Positions 49,716-58,647 of a DNA stretch of 60,346 bases are shown here, piece after piece (position 1 is the first letter of the stretch; each line of letters begins with the position of its first letter). The translations under genes were made by a program, and so were the position numbers. Under the pieces are notes generated by a model, which was not told the origin of the DNA, made no database searches, and was given only the letters and a program-made list of their open reading frames with translations. Source of the DNA: Jatrophihabitans sp. (lineage in GTDB: Bacteria > Actinomycetota > Actinomycetes > Mycobacteriales > Jatrophihabitantaceae); assembly GCA_025924515.1 (NCBI GenBank), contig JAICIE010000006.1, positions 1-60,346 on the forward strand. Reading direction: 5' to 3'.

Positions 49716-50966
49716 GTGACCGCGAGGTACTCGGCCCTCAGCCTCCTCAGCCGAGGATTGCGCGGCCGGAACTGGCCGTTGGTATGGCGCCGCCACGAGT
49801 TGGCCCCGACCTACGACGCGGTCATCATCGGCGCCGGGGTGCACGGCCTTGCTGCCGCGTACTACCTCGCTGTGAACCACGGGATCCGTAACGTCGCGGT
49901 GCTGGACCGCAGCTACCTGGGCGGCGGCGGCTCGGGGCGCAATACCGCGATCATCCGGTCCAACTACCTGACCCCGGAGGGCGTCCGGTTCTACGACCGG
50001 TCGGTGAAGTTGTACGAGACGCTGGCCAGCGAACTGAATTTCAACGTCATGTTCTCGCAGCGCGGCCATCTCACCCTCGCGCACAACGACAGCTCGCTGC
50101 GAACGATGCGGTGGCGGGCGGAGGTCAACAAGCTCCAGGGCGTCGACTCGGAGGTCATCGGGCCGGACGAGATCAAGTCGCTCGTGCCGTACATGGATGT
50201 GTCGGCACAGACGCGCTATCCGATCCTCGGGGCCCTCTACCATCCGCCCGGCGGAATCATCCGCCACGATGCGGTGAACTGGGGCTACGCCCGCGGCGCG
50301 GACGCACGAGGCGTCCAGATCCACGAATACACCGAGGTCGTCGGCATCGACGTCGAGGAGGGCAGGGTTCGCGGCGTGCAGACGTCCCGCGGCCACATCT
50401 CGACGCCCGTCGTCCTCAACTGCACCGCCGGCTGGTCGAGCCTGGTCTCCCGGCTTGCCGGCGTGCGGCTGCCGATCAGCACGCACCCGCTGCAGGCCGC
50501 CGTCACCGAGCCCGTCAAGGTTTTCCTCAACACGGTGGTGGTCTCGGGAACCCTGCACGTCTACGTCAGCCAGACCGACCGCGGCGAACTGGTCTTCGGG
50601 GCCAGCACCGATCCGTACCCGTCCTACTCGACGCGCGGTTCGTTGGAGTTCACCGAGGAGCTCGCCGGCCATGTTCTGGAGCTGATGCCCTCGATCGCCG
50701 CTCTCCGGGTGCTCCGCCAGTGGGCGGGATTGTGCGACATGACCCCGGACTTCTCGCCGATCATGGGCGAGACGCCCGTCGAGGGCTTTCTGGTGGACGT
50801 CGGCTGGGGCACCTACGGCTTCAAGGCAGGCCCCGTCGCCGGCGAGGCGATGGCGGAACTCGTTGCGACCGGCAAGACGCCCGACCTCATCTCGTCCTTC
50901 CCGCTCAGCCGCTTTGCCGACGGCCGGCTGGTCGGCGAAAAGGGCGCCGCCGCCGTGGGCCATTGA
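49716..50966 (+). CDS. soxB: Heterotetrameric sarcosine oxidase beta subunit
   Basis: 416 residues. YDAVIIGAGVHGLAAAYYLAVNHG and GGGGSGRNTAIIRSNYLTPEGVRFYDRSV are diagnostic of SoxB, and VGWGTYGFKAGPVAGEAMAELVATGKTPDLI is the C-terminal flavin block. It holds the sarcosine site, FAD and the covalent FMN shared with SoxA. The GTG at 49716-49718 is chosen because it matches SoxB N-termini (tARYSALSLL); the ribosome site is weak. First gene of soxBDAG. Confidence 0.95.
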   Translation: MTARYSALSLLSRGLRGRNWPLVWRRHELAPTYDAVIIGAGVHGLAAAYYLAVNHGIRNVAVLDRSYLGGGGSGRNTAIIRSNYLTPEGVRFYDRSVKLYETLASELNFNVMFSQRGHLTLAHNDSSLRTMRWRAEVNKLQGVDSEVIGPDEIKSLVPYMDVSAQTRYPILGALYHPPGGIIRHDAVNWGYARGADARGVQIHEYTEVVGIDVEEGRVRGVQTSRGHISTPVVLNCTAGWSSLVSRLAGVRLPISTHPLQAAVTEPVKVFLNTVVVSGTLHVYVSQTDRGELVFGASTDPYPSYSTRGSLEFTEELAGHVLELMPSIAALRVLRQWAGLCDMTPDFSPIMGETPVEGFLVDVGWGTYGFKAGPVAGEAMAELVATGKTPDLISSFPLSRFADGRLVGEKGAAAVGH

Positions 50967-50997
50967 CCCACCGTCCGCACTGCCACAAGGAGCTCGC

Positions 50998-51315
50998 ATG
51001 TTCCGAATCCCGTGCCCGTACTGCGGGCCGCGCGATGCGACGGAATTCCGGCACCAGGGCGAGAGCCGCAATCGGCCCGATCCGCGCACGGTGACCCGCG
51101 GGCAGTGGCGCGCGTATCTGTACGAGAAGGACAACGTTGCCGGCTGGACCCGCGAGAACTGGTACCACGGCGTCGGCTGCCGGCGATTCATCAGCGTGGA
51201 GCGGAACACGGTGACCAATGAGACGCGGCCTGCAGCCGCTGCCGCGGGTGCGGTCGATCCCGTCCTGCCAGGCGCGGAGGCCGGCGCGCCCGACGCCGAC
51301 AGCACTCGCCGGTGA
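50998..51315 (+). CDS. soxD: Heterotetrameric sarcosine oxidase delta subunit
   Basis: 105 residues. The zinc knuckle FRIPCPYCGPRDATEF (Cys6, Cys9) with a later Cys61 in HGVGCRRF, and NWYHGVGCRRF near residue 55, identify SoxD. The C-terminal 35 residues are a low-complexity Ala/Pro extension. The ATG at 50998 has AAGGAGCTCGC upstream. The stop overlaps the soxA start as GTGA. Confidence 0.94.
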   Translation: MFRIPCPYCGPRDATEFRHQGESRNRPDPRTVTRGQWRAYLYEKDNVAGWTRENWYHGVGCRRFISVERNTVTNETRPAAAAAGAVDPVLPGAEAGAPDADSTRR

Positions 51316-54137
51316 CGGCCCGGGTGCGAGCCGCGCGGTCGTCGCGCCGGCCGGCCGAAACTCCGTTCCGGCTGCCGCCGCAACCCGGCGAGGTCATCGA
51401 CCGGAGCCGGCTGGTTCCGTTCGACTGGGACGGACGCAGGTATGTCGGGTTCGCCGGTGACACCATCACCTCGGCCTTGGCCGCGGCCGGAGTGCGCACG
51501 TTCTCGCGCAGCTTCAAATACTCCCGCCCGCGCGGCATCCTCACGGCGAGCGCGCTCGATCCCGGCTGCACGGTGCAGGTCGGCGATGAGCCGAACGTCC
51601 GCGCCAGCGCGCGCCGGCTCGCGGCCGGAATGAGCGTCGTTCCGCAGAACGTCTGGCCAACGCTCCGCTACGACCTGCGCAGCGTCAACAAGGTCGTCGC
51701 CCCGTTCCTGACCGCCGGTTTCTACTACAAGACGTTCATGAGCCCGCGGCCGTTGTGGCCGGCCTACGAGCGCGTGCTGTCGCGGTTCGCGAGCGGTGGC
51801 TGGACGTCGCCCGACGCGATCCCGAGCTACTACGATCAGCGCTTCACCCATCCGGACGTGCTGGTCGCCGGCGGCGGGCCGGCCGGCATGGCCGCCGCGG
51901 TCGAGGCCGCGCGGGCCGGGGCGCGGGTGCTGCTCGTCGAGGAGGAGCACGAGCTCGGCGGGTCGTTGCGCTGGGGCGGCGCCCAGGAGCTCGAGGCACT
52001 CGGACGCCTGCGCGCCGACGTCGCGCAGGCAGGCATCGAGGTGCTCGTCGACTCGGTCGTCGCCGGACGCTACGACGACAACTGGATCTCGATAGCGCAG
52101 CGCGGCCTGCCGGACGTCACCGAACGGCTCATCAAGGCGCGCGCAGGAATCCTGGTGGTTGCACCGGGACTGATCGAGCGCCCTTACGTGTTCGCCGGCA
52201 ACGACCTGCCCGGGGTGATGCTGAGCACCGCGGTCCGTCGGCTGATCGATCTCTATGCGGTCGCCCCCGGCTCCCGCGCGGTAGTGCTCAGCGCGAACGC
52301 CGAGGGAGACGCCGCTGCCGCCGACCTCGACCGCGTGGGAGTGGAGGTCGTCCGGGTCCTCGACGCGCGCCGCGGCGAGGACGTGCGACGCGCGCTCGGG
52401 CGCGGGACGCTGAGCGCGGTCGAAGTGGCCGACGGCAGCCGCATCGACTGCGACCTGCTCGTCACGGCCACCGGATGGACTGCACCGACCTCGCTGCTGA
52501 ACATGGCCGGGAACCAACCGGTGTGGGACCCCCTCGCGGCCCGGTTCCGGCCGGGCGAAGGCCTGCCCGACACCGTCCTCGCGACCGGTGGGATCGTCGG
52601 TGACGGCAGCGTCGACGAACTGGTGGCGCACGGAACCGCGACCGGAGCACTGGCCGCAGCGCGCGCCGGATTCGGCTCTGCCGCGGTCGTTGCACCGCTC
52701 AGCCCGCACCCGCATCCGGCGCTGTTCCGGGCGACGACGCACGGCTTCGTCGACTTTCCCGAGGACGTCTCCTCGAAGGACGTCATGGCCGCCGCCGCGG
52801 AGGGATACGACTCCAGCGAATTGGTGAAGCGGTACACGACCGCGACGATGGGACCGACGCAGGGCAAGCTCGAAACGGTCAACACGGTCGCCGTCCTCGC
52901 CGAAGCAACCGGCCGGAGCATCGAAGAGCTGGGCACGACCGTGTGGCGGCCGCCCTACGCGCCGATCAGCCTCGGCGCACTCGCCGGGCGGGTTTCGCCG
53001 CCCGCGCGGTACTCGCCGATGCAACCGTGGCATGAAACGCACAGCGCGGTCCCACTGGTCGCCGGCGAATGGATCCGCCCGGACTCCTACGGCGACCCTG
53101 CCGCCGAAGTACGCGCCGTCCGATCCGCGGTCGGCATCATCGACGTCACACCGCTGGGCAAGCTCGCCCTGCACGGGCCGGACGTGCCGAACCTGCTGGC
53201 GGCCGCCTACGTCAACAAGTGGGCGAAGCTCGACGTCGGCTCGGTGCGCTACGGCGTCATGTGCGCTGAGGACGGCGTCATCCTCGACGATGGGGTCACC
53301 GGCCGCCTCGGGGCCGCCCGGTACCTGATGTCGACGACGTCCTCGGGCGCCGCGACGGTGTGGCAGCACCTGGAAAGCCTGCTGCAGACCGAACACCCGG
53401 ACTGGCGGGTGCACATCACGCCGATGACGACGGCGTACGCCAGCATCAACATCGCCGGGCCGCGGTCTCGTGAGCTGCTCACGCGGCTGACCGATGTCGA
53501 CCTCTCCGCGGATGCCTTCCCGTACATGCGGGTGCGCACCGGACGGATCGCGGACGTCGCCGATTGCGTGCTGTGGCGAATCGGCTTCACCGGTGAGCTC
53601 AGTTACGAGATCCACGTGCCGGCGTCCTACGGCCTGCACGTGTGGGAGGCGCTGCTGGAGCGAGGACGCGACCTCGGCGTGCGGCCGTTCGGTGTCGAGG
53701 CCCAGCGGATCCTTCGCCTGGAGAAGGGCCACCTGATCGTCGCGCAGGACACCGACGGGCTCACCAAGGCGTACGACGCCGGCCTGGGCGATCTGGTGAA
53801 GCTGGACAAGGACGACTTCGTCGGAAAGCCCGAACTGCTGTGGCAGCACGAGGACGGCGCCCAGCAGTCCCTCGTCGGGCTGGTTCCGGTCGACCCGTCG
53901 ATCGTTCCGGCGGAAGGCTGCCAGATCGTCGACGGTGCAACGGGAATTCTCGGTCGCATCACCAGCAGCCGCAGGTCGCCGACCCTCGACCGCTCGATCT
54001 GCCTGGCGTACGTCCTCAAGCAATACGCCGAGCCCGACACGGTCGTCACAGTGAGACTCCCGGACGGACGCCGTATCCCGGCGACCGTGACCCCTCCCAC
54101 GCATTTCGACCCGGAAGGAGCGCGGCTTCGTGGCTGA
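51312..54137 (+). CDS. soxA: Heterotetrameric sarcosine oxidase alpha subunit
   Basis: 941 residues. The N-terminal ferredoxin-like domain (RRYVGFAGDTITSALAAAG) is followed by an NAD-binding domain (VLVAGGGPAGMAAAVEAARAG, about 185-205) and by a C-terminal GcvT-like THF domain (about 560-930; IDVTPLGKLALHGPDV, RIGFTGELSYEIHVP, VEAQRILRLEKGH). It receives the methylene from sarcosine and forms 5,10-methylene-THF. GTG start overlapping soxD. Confidence 0.96.
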   Translation: MTARVRAARSSRRPAETPFRLPPQPGEVIDRSRLVPFDWDGRRYVGFAGDTITSALAAAGVRTFSRSFKYSRPRGILTASALDPGCTVQVGDEPNVRASARRLAAGMSVVPQNVWPTLRYDLRSVNKVVAPFLTAGFYYKTFMSPRPLWPAYERVLSRFASGGWTSPDAIPSYYDQRFTHPDVLVAGGGPAGMAAAVEAARAGARVLLVEEEHELGGSLRWGGAQELEALGRLRADVAQAGIEVLVDSVVAGRYDDNWISIAQRGLPDVTERLIKARAGILVVAPGLIERPYVFAGNDLPGVMLSTAVRRLIDLYAVAPGSRAVVLSANAEGDAAAADLDRVGVEVVRVLDARRGEDVRRALGRGTLSAVEVADGSRIDCDLLVTATGWTAPTSLLNMAGNQPVWDPLAARFRPGEGLPDTVLATGGIVGDGSVDELVAHGTATGALAAARAGFGSAAVVAPLSPHPHPALFRATTHGFVDFPEDVSSKDVMAAAAEGYDSSELVKRYTTATMGPTQGKLETVNTVAVLAEATGRSIEELGTTVWRPPYAPISLGALAGRVSPPARYSPMQPWHETHSAVPLVAGEWIRPDSYGDPAAEVRAVRSAVGIIDVTPLGKLALHGPDVPNLLAAAYVNKWAKLDVGSVRYGVMCAEDGVILDDGVTGRLGAARYLMSTTSSGAATVWQHLESLLQTEHPDWRVHITPMTTAYASINIAGPRSRELLTRLTDVDLSADAFPYMRVRTGRIADVADCVLWRIGFTGELSYEIHVPASYGLHVWEALLERGRDLGVRPFGVEAQRILRLEKGHLIVAQDTDGLTKAYDAGLGDLVKLDKDDFVGKPELLWQHEDGAQQSLVGLVPVDPSIVPAEGCQIVDGATGILGRITSSRRSPTLDRSICLAYVLKQYAEPDTVVTVRLPDGRRIPATVTPPTHFDPEGARLRG

Positions 54138-54747
54138 CCGTCCCGTTGCGCGCAGCGCCATCGCGCCGGCTCCTCCGGTCGCGGTCCGCGACGGCTGGGA
54201 GGTGTCCACCCGACGCGCGTCCGGCGCCCTGCGGCTCGCCGACCGGAGTCCGCTCGCGAAGGTTCTGGTTCGCGCGGACCCGGACGGACCGTTCGCGGAT
54301 CGCATCGGCGTCGCCACCGGCACCGCTCGGCGCACACCGGCGAATGCCCTGGCGGCCAGCGCCCGGCCGGGCGAGTGGCTGCTGATGGGACCGCCCGGCA
54401 GCGCCGGCAACCTGGCCGACGACTTGGGCGCGCCGGACGACGGCGAACTGGTCACCGTCCTCGACGTGACACATGGACGCGCGCTGATGCGGCTGACCGG
54501 CGTGCGCGCCGACGGAGTGCTGGCCAAGGTCTGCGGTGTCGACCTGAGTGATCGCGCAATGCCGGACGGGTCGGCCGCCGGTACCAGCGTGGCCCGGGTG
54601 GCCACCGATATCGTCCGCGACGACGTCGCGGGCGTCCCGTCCTATCTGCTGCACTGCGAGCGGTCCAGCGGGCAGCATCTGTTCGCCAGCCTGCTCGACG
54701 CCGGACGCGAGTTCGGCATCGACGTCGACGGCTACGCCAATTCGTGA
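54130..54747 (+). CDS. soxG: Heterotetrameric sarcosine oxidase gamma subunit
   Basis: 205 residues. SPLAKVLVRADPDGPFADRIGV at the N-terminus and LTGVRADGVLAKVCGVDLSDRAMPDG with the final YLLHCERSSGQHLFASLLDAG identify SoxG, a GcvT-fold partner that clamps SoxA. The GTG overlaps the soxA stop by 8 bp. Confidence 0.93.
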   Translation: MADRPVARSAIAPAPPVAVRDGWEVSTRRASGALRLADRSPLAKVLVRADPDGPFADRIGVATGTARRTPANALAASARPGEWLLMGPPGSAGNLADDLGAPDDGELVTVLDVTHGRALMRLTGVRADGVLAKVCGVDLSDRAMPDGSAAGTSVARVATDIVRDDVAGVPSYLLHCERSSGQHLFASLLDAGREFGIDVDGYANS

Positions 54748-54764
54748 AATCGGAGGACGGATTT

Positions 54765-56456
54765 ATGCTTCCCGATCTCGCCATCAGCCGCGCGGCCTCG
54801 CTCAAGCCGCTCGACGACATCGCCGCCGGAATGGGGATCGGGTCGCACCTGCTCGAGCCGTACGGCAACCATGTCGCCAAGATCCGGCTGTCGGCGATCG
54901 AGGAGCTCGCGGGCGCCCCGCGGGCGAAGTACGTGGTCGTCTCGGCGATCACTCCCACACCGCTCGGCGAGGGCAAGACGACGACGACCGTGGGGCTGGG
55001 CCAGGCGTTCCGGCACCTGGGCAAACGGGCGACCGTGGCGATCCGGCAGCCCTCGATGGGCCCCACGTTCGGCATCAAGGGCGGCGCCGCGGGCGGCGGC
55101 TACGCCCAGGTGATACCGATGGAGACGCTCAACCTGCACCTGACCGGTGACATGCATGCGGTCACCGCGGCCCACAACCTGCTCGCCGCGATGGTCGACA
55201 ACACGCTCTACCAAGGCAACCTCCTCGACCTCGACCCGCACAACATCAGCTGGCGGCGGGTGCTCGACGTCAACGACCGGGCGCTGCGGAACGTGGTGAT
55301 CGGCCTGGGCGCGGCGCAGGACGGGACGCCGCGCCAGACGGGTTTCGACATCACCGCCGCGTCGGAGGTCATGGCCGTGCTGGCCCTGTCGAGTTCCCTG
55401 GCCGACATGCGCGCCCGGCTCGGCCGGATGGTCGTCGGGTACACCCGGGGCCGAGAGCCGGTCACCGCCGAGCAGGTCCGCGGCGCCGGCGCCATGACCG
55501 TCCTGATGCGTGAAGCGTTGAAACCGAACCTGCTGCAGACGCTGGAGAACACCCCGGTGCTGGTGCACGCCGGACCGTTCGGCAACATCGCGCACGGGAA
55601 CTCGAGCGTCGTGGCCGACCTCATCGGCATTCACGGCGGCGATTTCCTCATCACCGAGGCGGGCTTCGGGGCCGACATGGGCGCCGAACGCTTCTTCAAC
55701 ATCAAGTGCCGCGCGTCGAGACTGCGTCCGGACGCCGCGGTCGTCGTCGCCACCGTGCGGGCGCTGAAGGCGCACTCCGGCCGGCACCGCATCGTCGCCG
55801 GCCGCCCGCTACCGCCCGCGCTTCTCGAAGAAAACCCGGAGGAAGTGTTCCTCGGCGGCGAGAACCTGCAGAAACAGATCGAGAACATTCGGCTGCACGG
55901 CGTCACGCCGGTCGTCGCTGTGAACGCGTTTCCCGGTGATTTCCGCAGCGAGCACGACGCGATCCGCCGGATCGCGGAGCAGGCCGGCGCGCGTTGCGCG
56001 GTGTCGACGCACTTCACCCATGGTGGTCGTGGCGCGACCGAACTCGCCGAAGCCGTCGCCGAGGCGGCCGACGAGCCGGCGGACTTCCACTTCCTCTATT
56101 CCGACAGGGCACCGCTGCGGGAGAAGATCTCGGAGATCGCGACCAAGGTGTACGGCGCGGCGGGCGTCGACTACACCCCACTCGCGAACTCGCAATTGGA
56201 CAGCTTCGAGCGCAACGGTTTCGGGGGCTTTCCGGTGTGCATCGCCAAGACGCACCTGTCCATCTCGAGCGACCCGTCACTGACCGGGGCGCCGACCGGC
56301 TGGCGGTTGCCGGTGCGCGAGGCGCGGGCGAACGTCGGCGCCGGGTTCGTCTACCTGATCTCAGGAGAGATGCGCACCATGCCGGGCCTGGGAACGAACG
56401 CGGCGGCCATCCACATCGACATCGACGCCAACGGTGAGATCGTGGGTCTGTCGTGA
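54765..56456 (+). CDS. fhs: Formate-tetrahydrofolate ligase
   Basis: 563 residues, full length. P-loop [13 protein letters not shown] (about 63-75), then [29 protein letters not shown]-type block (here ending PMETLN), [18 protein letters not shown], and [12 protein letters not shown]. It interconverts formate plus ATP with 10-formyl-THF. The ATG at 54765 has GGAGGA seven bases upstream; a GTG at 54744 is less likely. Directly behind soxG, so C1 units from sarcosine can either be recovered with ATP gain or formate can be captured. Neighbours purU and the cyclohydrolase-like gene complete the branch. Confidence 0.95.
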   Translation: [563 protein letters not shown]

Positions 56457-56502
56457 TCACCCGGGCACAGCGACACCCGTCGCAATCTCGCGGGCACCGC
56501 GG

Positions 56503-57084
56503 ATGAGCGAAGCGGACTATCTCGCGCTGCCGCTCGGTAGCTTCCTCGACGCGGTCGCGGCCAGGGATCCGGCCCCCAGTGCAGGCGTGGTCGCCGCGGT
56601 GACCGTCGGGCTGGCCGCCGGGCTCGTCGAGATGGCCGCCGGCTTCTCGACGGACCACCTGGCGGACGCCGCCTCGCTTCGGGCTGAGGCCGAGGCGCTG
56701 CGCGCGAAGGTGGGTCCGATCGCGCGGCAGGACGTCGCCCGGTACGCCGAGGTCCTCGGCGCGTACGCGCTGCCGAGAACAGAGCCCGAGCGGCGGGCGC
56801 GAGTGCGACGGGCGTTGTCCGCGGCCAGCGACGGTCCCGTCGAGATCGCCCGGATGGGCGCCACGGTCATCCGGCTGGCCGGGTCCCTCGCCGATGAGGG
56901 CAATCCTCGGCTTCGCGGCGAGGCCGAGACGGCGCGGTTGATCGCGGCTGGGGCGGTGCGCGCGGCCGCCGAGCTGGTCGAGGCGAATCTGTCCGACAAG
57001 GACGATCCGCGAATCGCCGAGGTCCGGGCGCTCGCCGGCGAGGCCGAGTCCGCGGGACGGCCGGGGTCGCGAGGCAGCGGGTGA
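56503..57084 (+). CDS. Formiminotransferase-cyclodeaminase domain protein, likely methenyl-THF cyclohydrolase (FchA-like)
   Basis: 193 residues, stand-alone FTCD_C domain (PF04961). LALPLGSFLDAVAARDPAPSAGVVAAVTVGLAAGLVEMAAGFS is the family N-terminal helix pair with the conserved P-x-P-x-GG/AG-like turn. FchA of methylotrophs has the same stand-alone form and converts methenyl-THF to formyl-THF, which fits the C1 genes on its left. Cyclodeaminase activity with formimino-THF is the alternative, and the lyase gene on its right (histidine-ammonia-lyase-like) would fit that. The overlap with that gene is GTGA. Confidence 0.78.
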   Translation: MSEADYLALPLGSFLDAVAARDPAPSAGVVAAVTVGLAAGLVEMAAGFSTDHLADAASLRAEAEALRAKVGPIARQDVARYAEVLGAYALPRTEPERRARVRRALSAASDGPVEIARMGATVIRLAGSLADEGNPRLRGEAETARLIAAGAVRAAAELVEANLSDKDDPRIAEVRALAGEAESAGRPGSRGSG

Positions 57085-58508
57085 CGGTCCGCGTCGACGG
57101 GATGCATCTGTCGGCCGGGCAAGTGGCCGACGCCGCTGGCGGTCCGGTCGACGTCGTCATCAGCGAGGCCGCGCTCGAGCGGGTCCGTCGCTCGCACGAC
57201 CAGGCGACGCGGATCGGCTCCCAGCGGCCGGTGTACGGGCGCAGCACCGGGGTCGGCGCCAACCGCGACGTGTTGATCGAGCCCAGCGTCGCGGCCGCGC
57301 AGGCGCTGCTGACCAGCCACGCGACATCCGCCGGGCGCCCGCGCAGCAGGGACCGGGTGCGCGCGATGTTGCTGATCAGGCTCAACCAGCTGTGCGCCGG
57401 CGGCGCCGGGGTGTCACCCCAGGTGGTGACCGCGCTGGCGCGGTTGATCTGCGACGACGCGCTTCCGGTCATCCGCGAGCACACCGGGGTCGGAACGGGT
57501 GACCTGTCGGCGCTGGCTGCCGCGGCTCTGGCCGTGCAGGACCACTCGCGCAGCTACCAATCCGAACCGGTACTGCTCGGACCCGACGACGCGCTGCCGT
57601 TCCTCTCCAGCAACGCCGCCGCGCTGGCCGACGCCACCCTGGGGCTGTCGCGGCTGACCCGTGCCACCCGAGGGGTGCTCGCGGCCGCCGCGCTCAGCTT
57701 CGCCGTCCTCAACGGCAATCTCGAGGCGTTCTCCGTCCCGGTCGAGCGGGTCACGCCGATGCCCGGCGCGCGGGCGACCTGCCACGCCATGCGCCGGTTG
57801 GTCGGCTCGTCGGTGATCAGCGCCCCGCGCATCCAGGATCCCTACGGGTTGCGGGCCCTGCCCCAGTGCCACGGCGTTCTCATCGACGCACTGACGATGC
57901 TGCGCGACACCGTCGACGCCTATCTGAACGCGCCGGCAGAGAACCCGGTGATCCTCGCTGACGGTGGATTCGCGCATCACGGCGGATTCCACGCCGCCTA
58001 CCTCGCCGTGGCCGCCGACATGGTCCGGAACGCGGCGGTGCAGTCCGGTCAACTGACGCTGCACCGGTTGACCTATCTCAGCGACCCGCGCCACACCGAA
58101 CTGGCCTCGTTCCTCGGCGACGGCACCCCCGGCGCGTCGGGCGTCATGCTCGTCGAATACGTCGCGGCGGGGGCCCTGGGCGACCTTCGCGCCGCTGCCG
58201 GACCGGCGGCTGTCCAATCCATCAGCCTGTCCCGCGGCTCCGAGGACACGGCCAGCTTCGCGTCACTGGCGGCTCGGCAGCTGCTCGTGACTGCCGACAG
58301 TTATGACCTGCTGGCCGCCGCCGAACTGCTCGCTGCGGTTCGCGCCAACCGGATGCGGGGCGTGACGCATCCGGGCCTGCTGGGCGAGGTCCTGGCGGCC
58401 TGCGCGGCGCTGTCCGACGACCTCGGCGACCGGGAGCTCACCGCCGACCTCGACACCGCGCGCGCCCTGCTCGCCCGCCTCGCCGAATTCGTGGACCTGC
58501 AGGTTTGA
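57081..58508 (+). CDS. Histidine/aromatic-amino-acid-lyase-like protein with altered MIO motif
   Basis: 475 residues, PF00221 fold. Most catalytic positions of histidine ammonia-lyase are kept: the Tyr in VYGRSTGVG, the His in LLTSHATSAG, IQDPYGLRALPQCHG (Gln, Tyr, Arg), and the Glu in GSEDTASFA. The Ala-Ser-Gly that cyclises to the MIO cofactor is replaced by Gly138-Thr139-Gly140 (HTGVGTGDLSAL), codons at 57492-57500. Ser is therefore absent, and classical MIO formation is unlikely. It is shorter than HutH (about 510). It may act on a substrate with a better leaving group, such as a betaine. GTG start overlapping the previous stop. Confidence 0.85.
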   Translation: MTVRVDGMHLSAGQVADAAGGPVDVVISEAALERVRRSHDQATRIGSQRPVYGRSTGVGANRDVLIEPSVAAAQALLTSHATSAGRPRSRDRVRAMLLIRLNQLCAGGAGVSPQVVTALARLICDDALPVIREHTGVGTGDLSALAAAALAVQDHSRSYQSEPVLLGPDDALPFLSSNAAALADATLGLSRLTRATRGVLAAAALSFAVLNGNLEAFSVPVERVTPMPGARATCHAMRRLVGSSVISAPRIQDPYGLRALPQCHGVLIDALTMLRDTVDAYLNAPAENPVILADGGFAHHGGFHAAYLAVAADMVRNAAVQSGQLTLHRLTYLSDPRHTELASFLGDGTPGASGVMLVEYVAAGALGDLRAAAGPAAVQSISLSRGSEDTASFASLAARQLLVTADSYDLLAAAELLAAVRANRMRGVTHPGLLGEVLAACAALSDDLGDRELTADLDTARALLARLAEFVDLQV

Positions 58509-58540
58509 CTCGTCGCGAGTTGGTCGCAACGCCCACGGTT

Positions 58541-58561
58541 GTCCTGACGCGGCCTCAGGAC
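58541..58561 (+). terminator. Hairpin terminator after the lyase gene
   Basis: GTCCTGA (58541-58547) and TCAGGAC (58555-58561) pair perfectly with a seven-base loop, 33 bp past the stop. It would close the soxBDAG-fhs-cyclohydrolase-lyase transcript. No U-tract. Confidence 0.55.
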
Positions 58562-58647
58562 TGCGCCGCGGATCATCTGCCGCACGATCAACGGCAGGCC
58601 CGGCACTTCCTTGCCCGCACGCCGGGAAGCACGTTGACTGGTCGGCG

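Noticed and set aside
49620-54605. Very long minus-strand open frame opposite soxBDAG (1661 codons)
   Set aside because: It is antisense to well-supported sox genes, contains biased low-complexity sequence and no recognisable domain; it is a GC-skew shadow.
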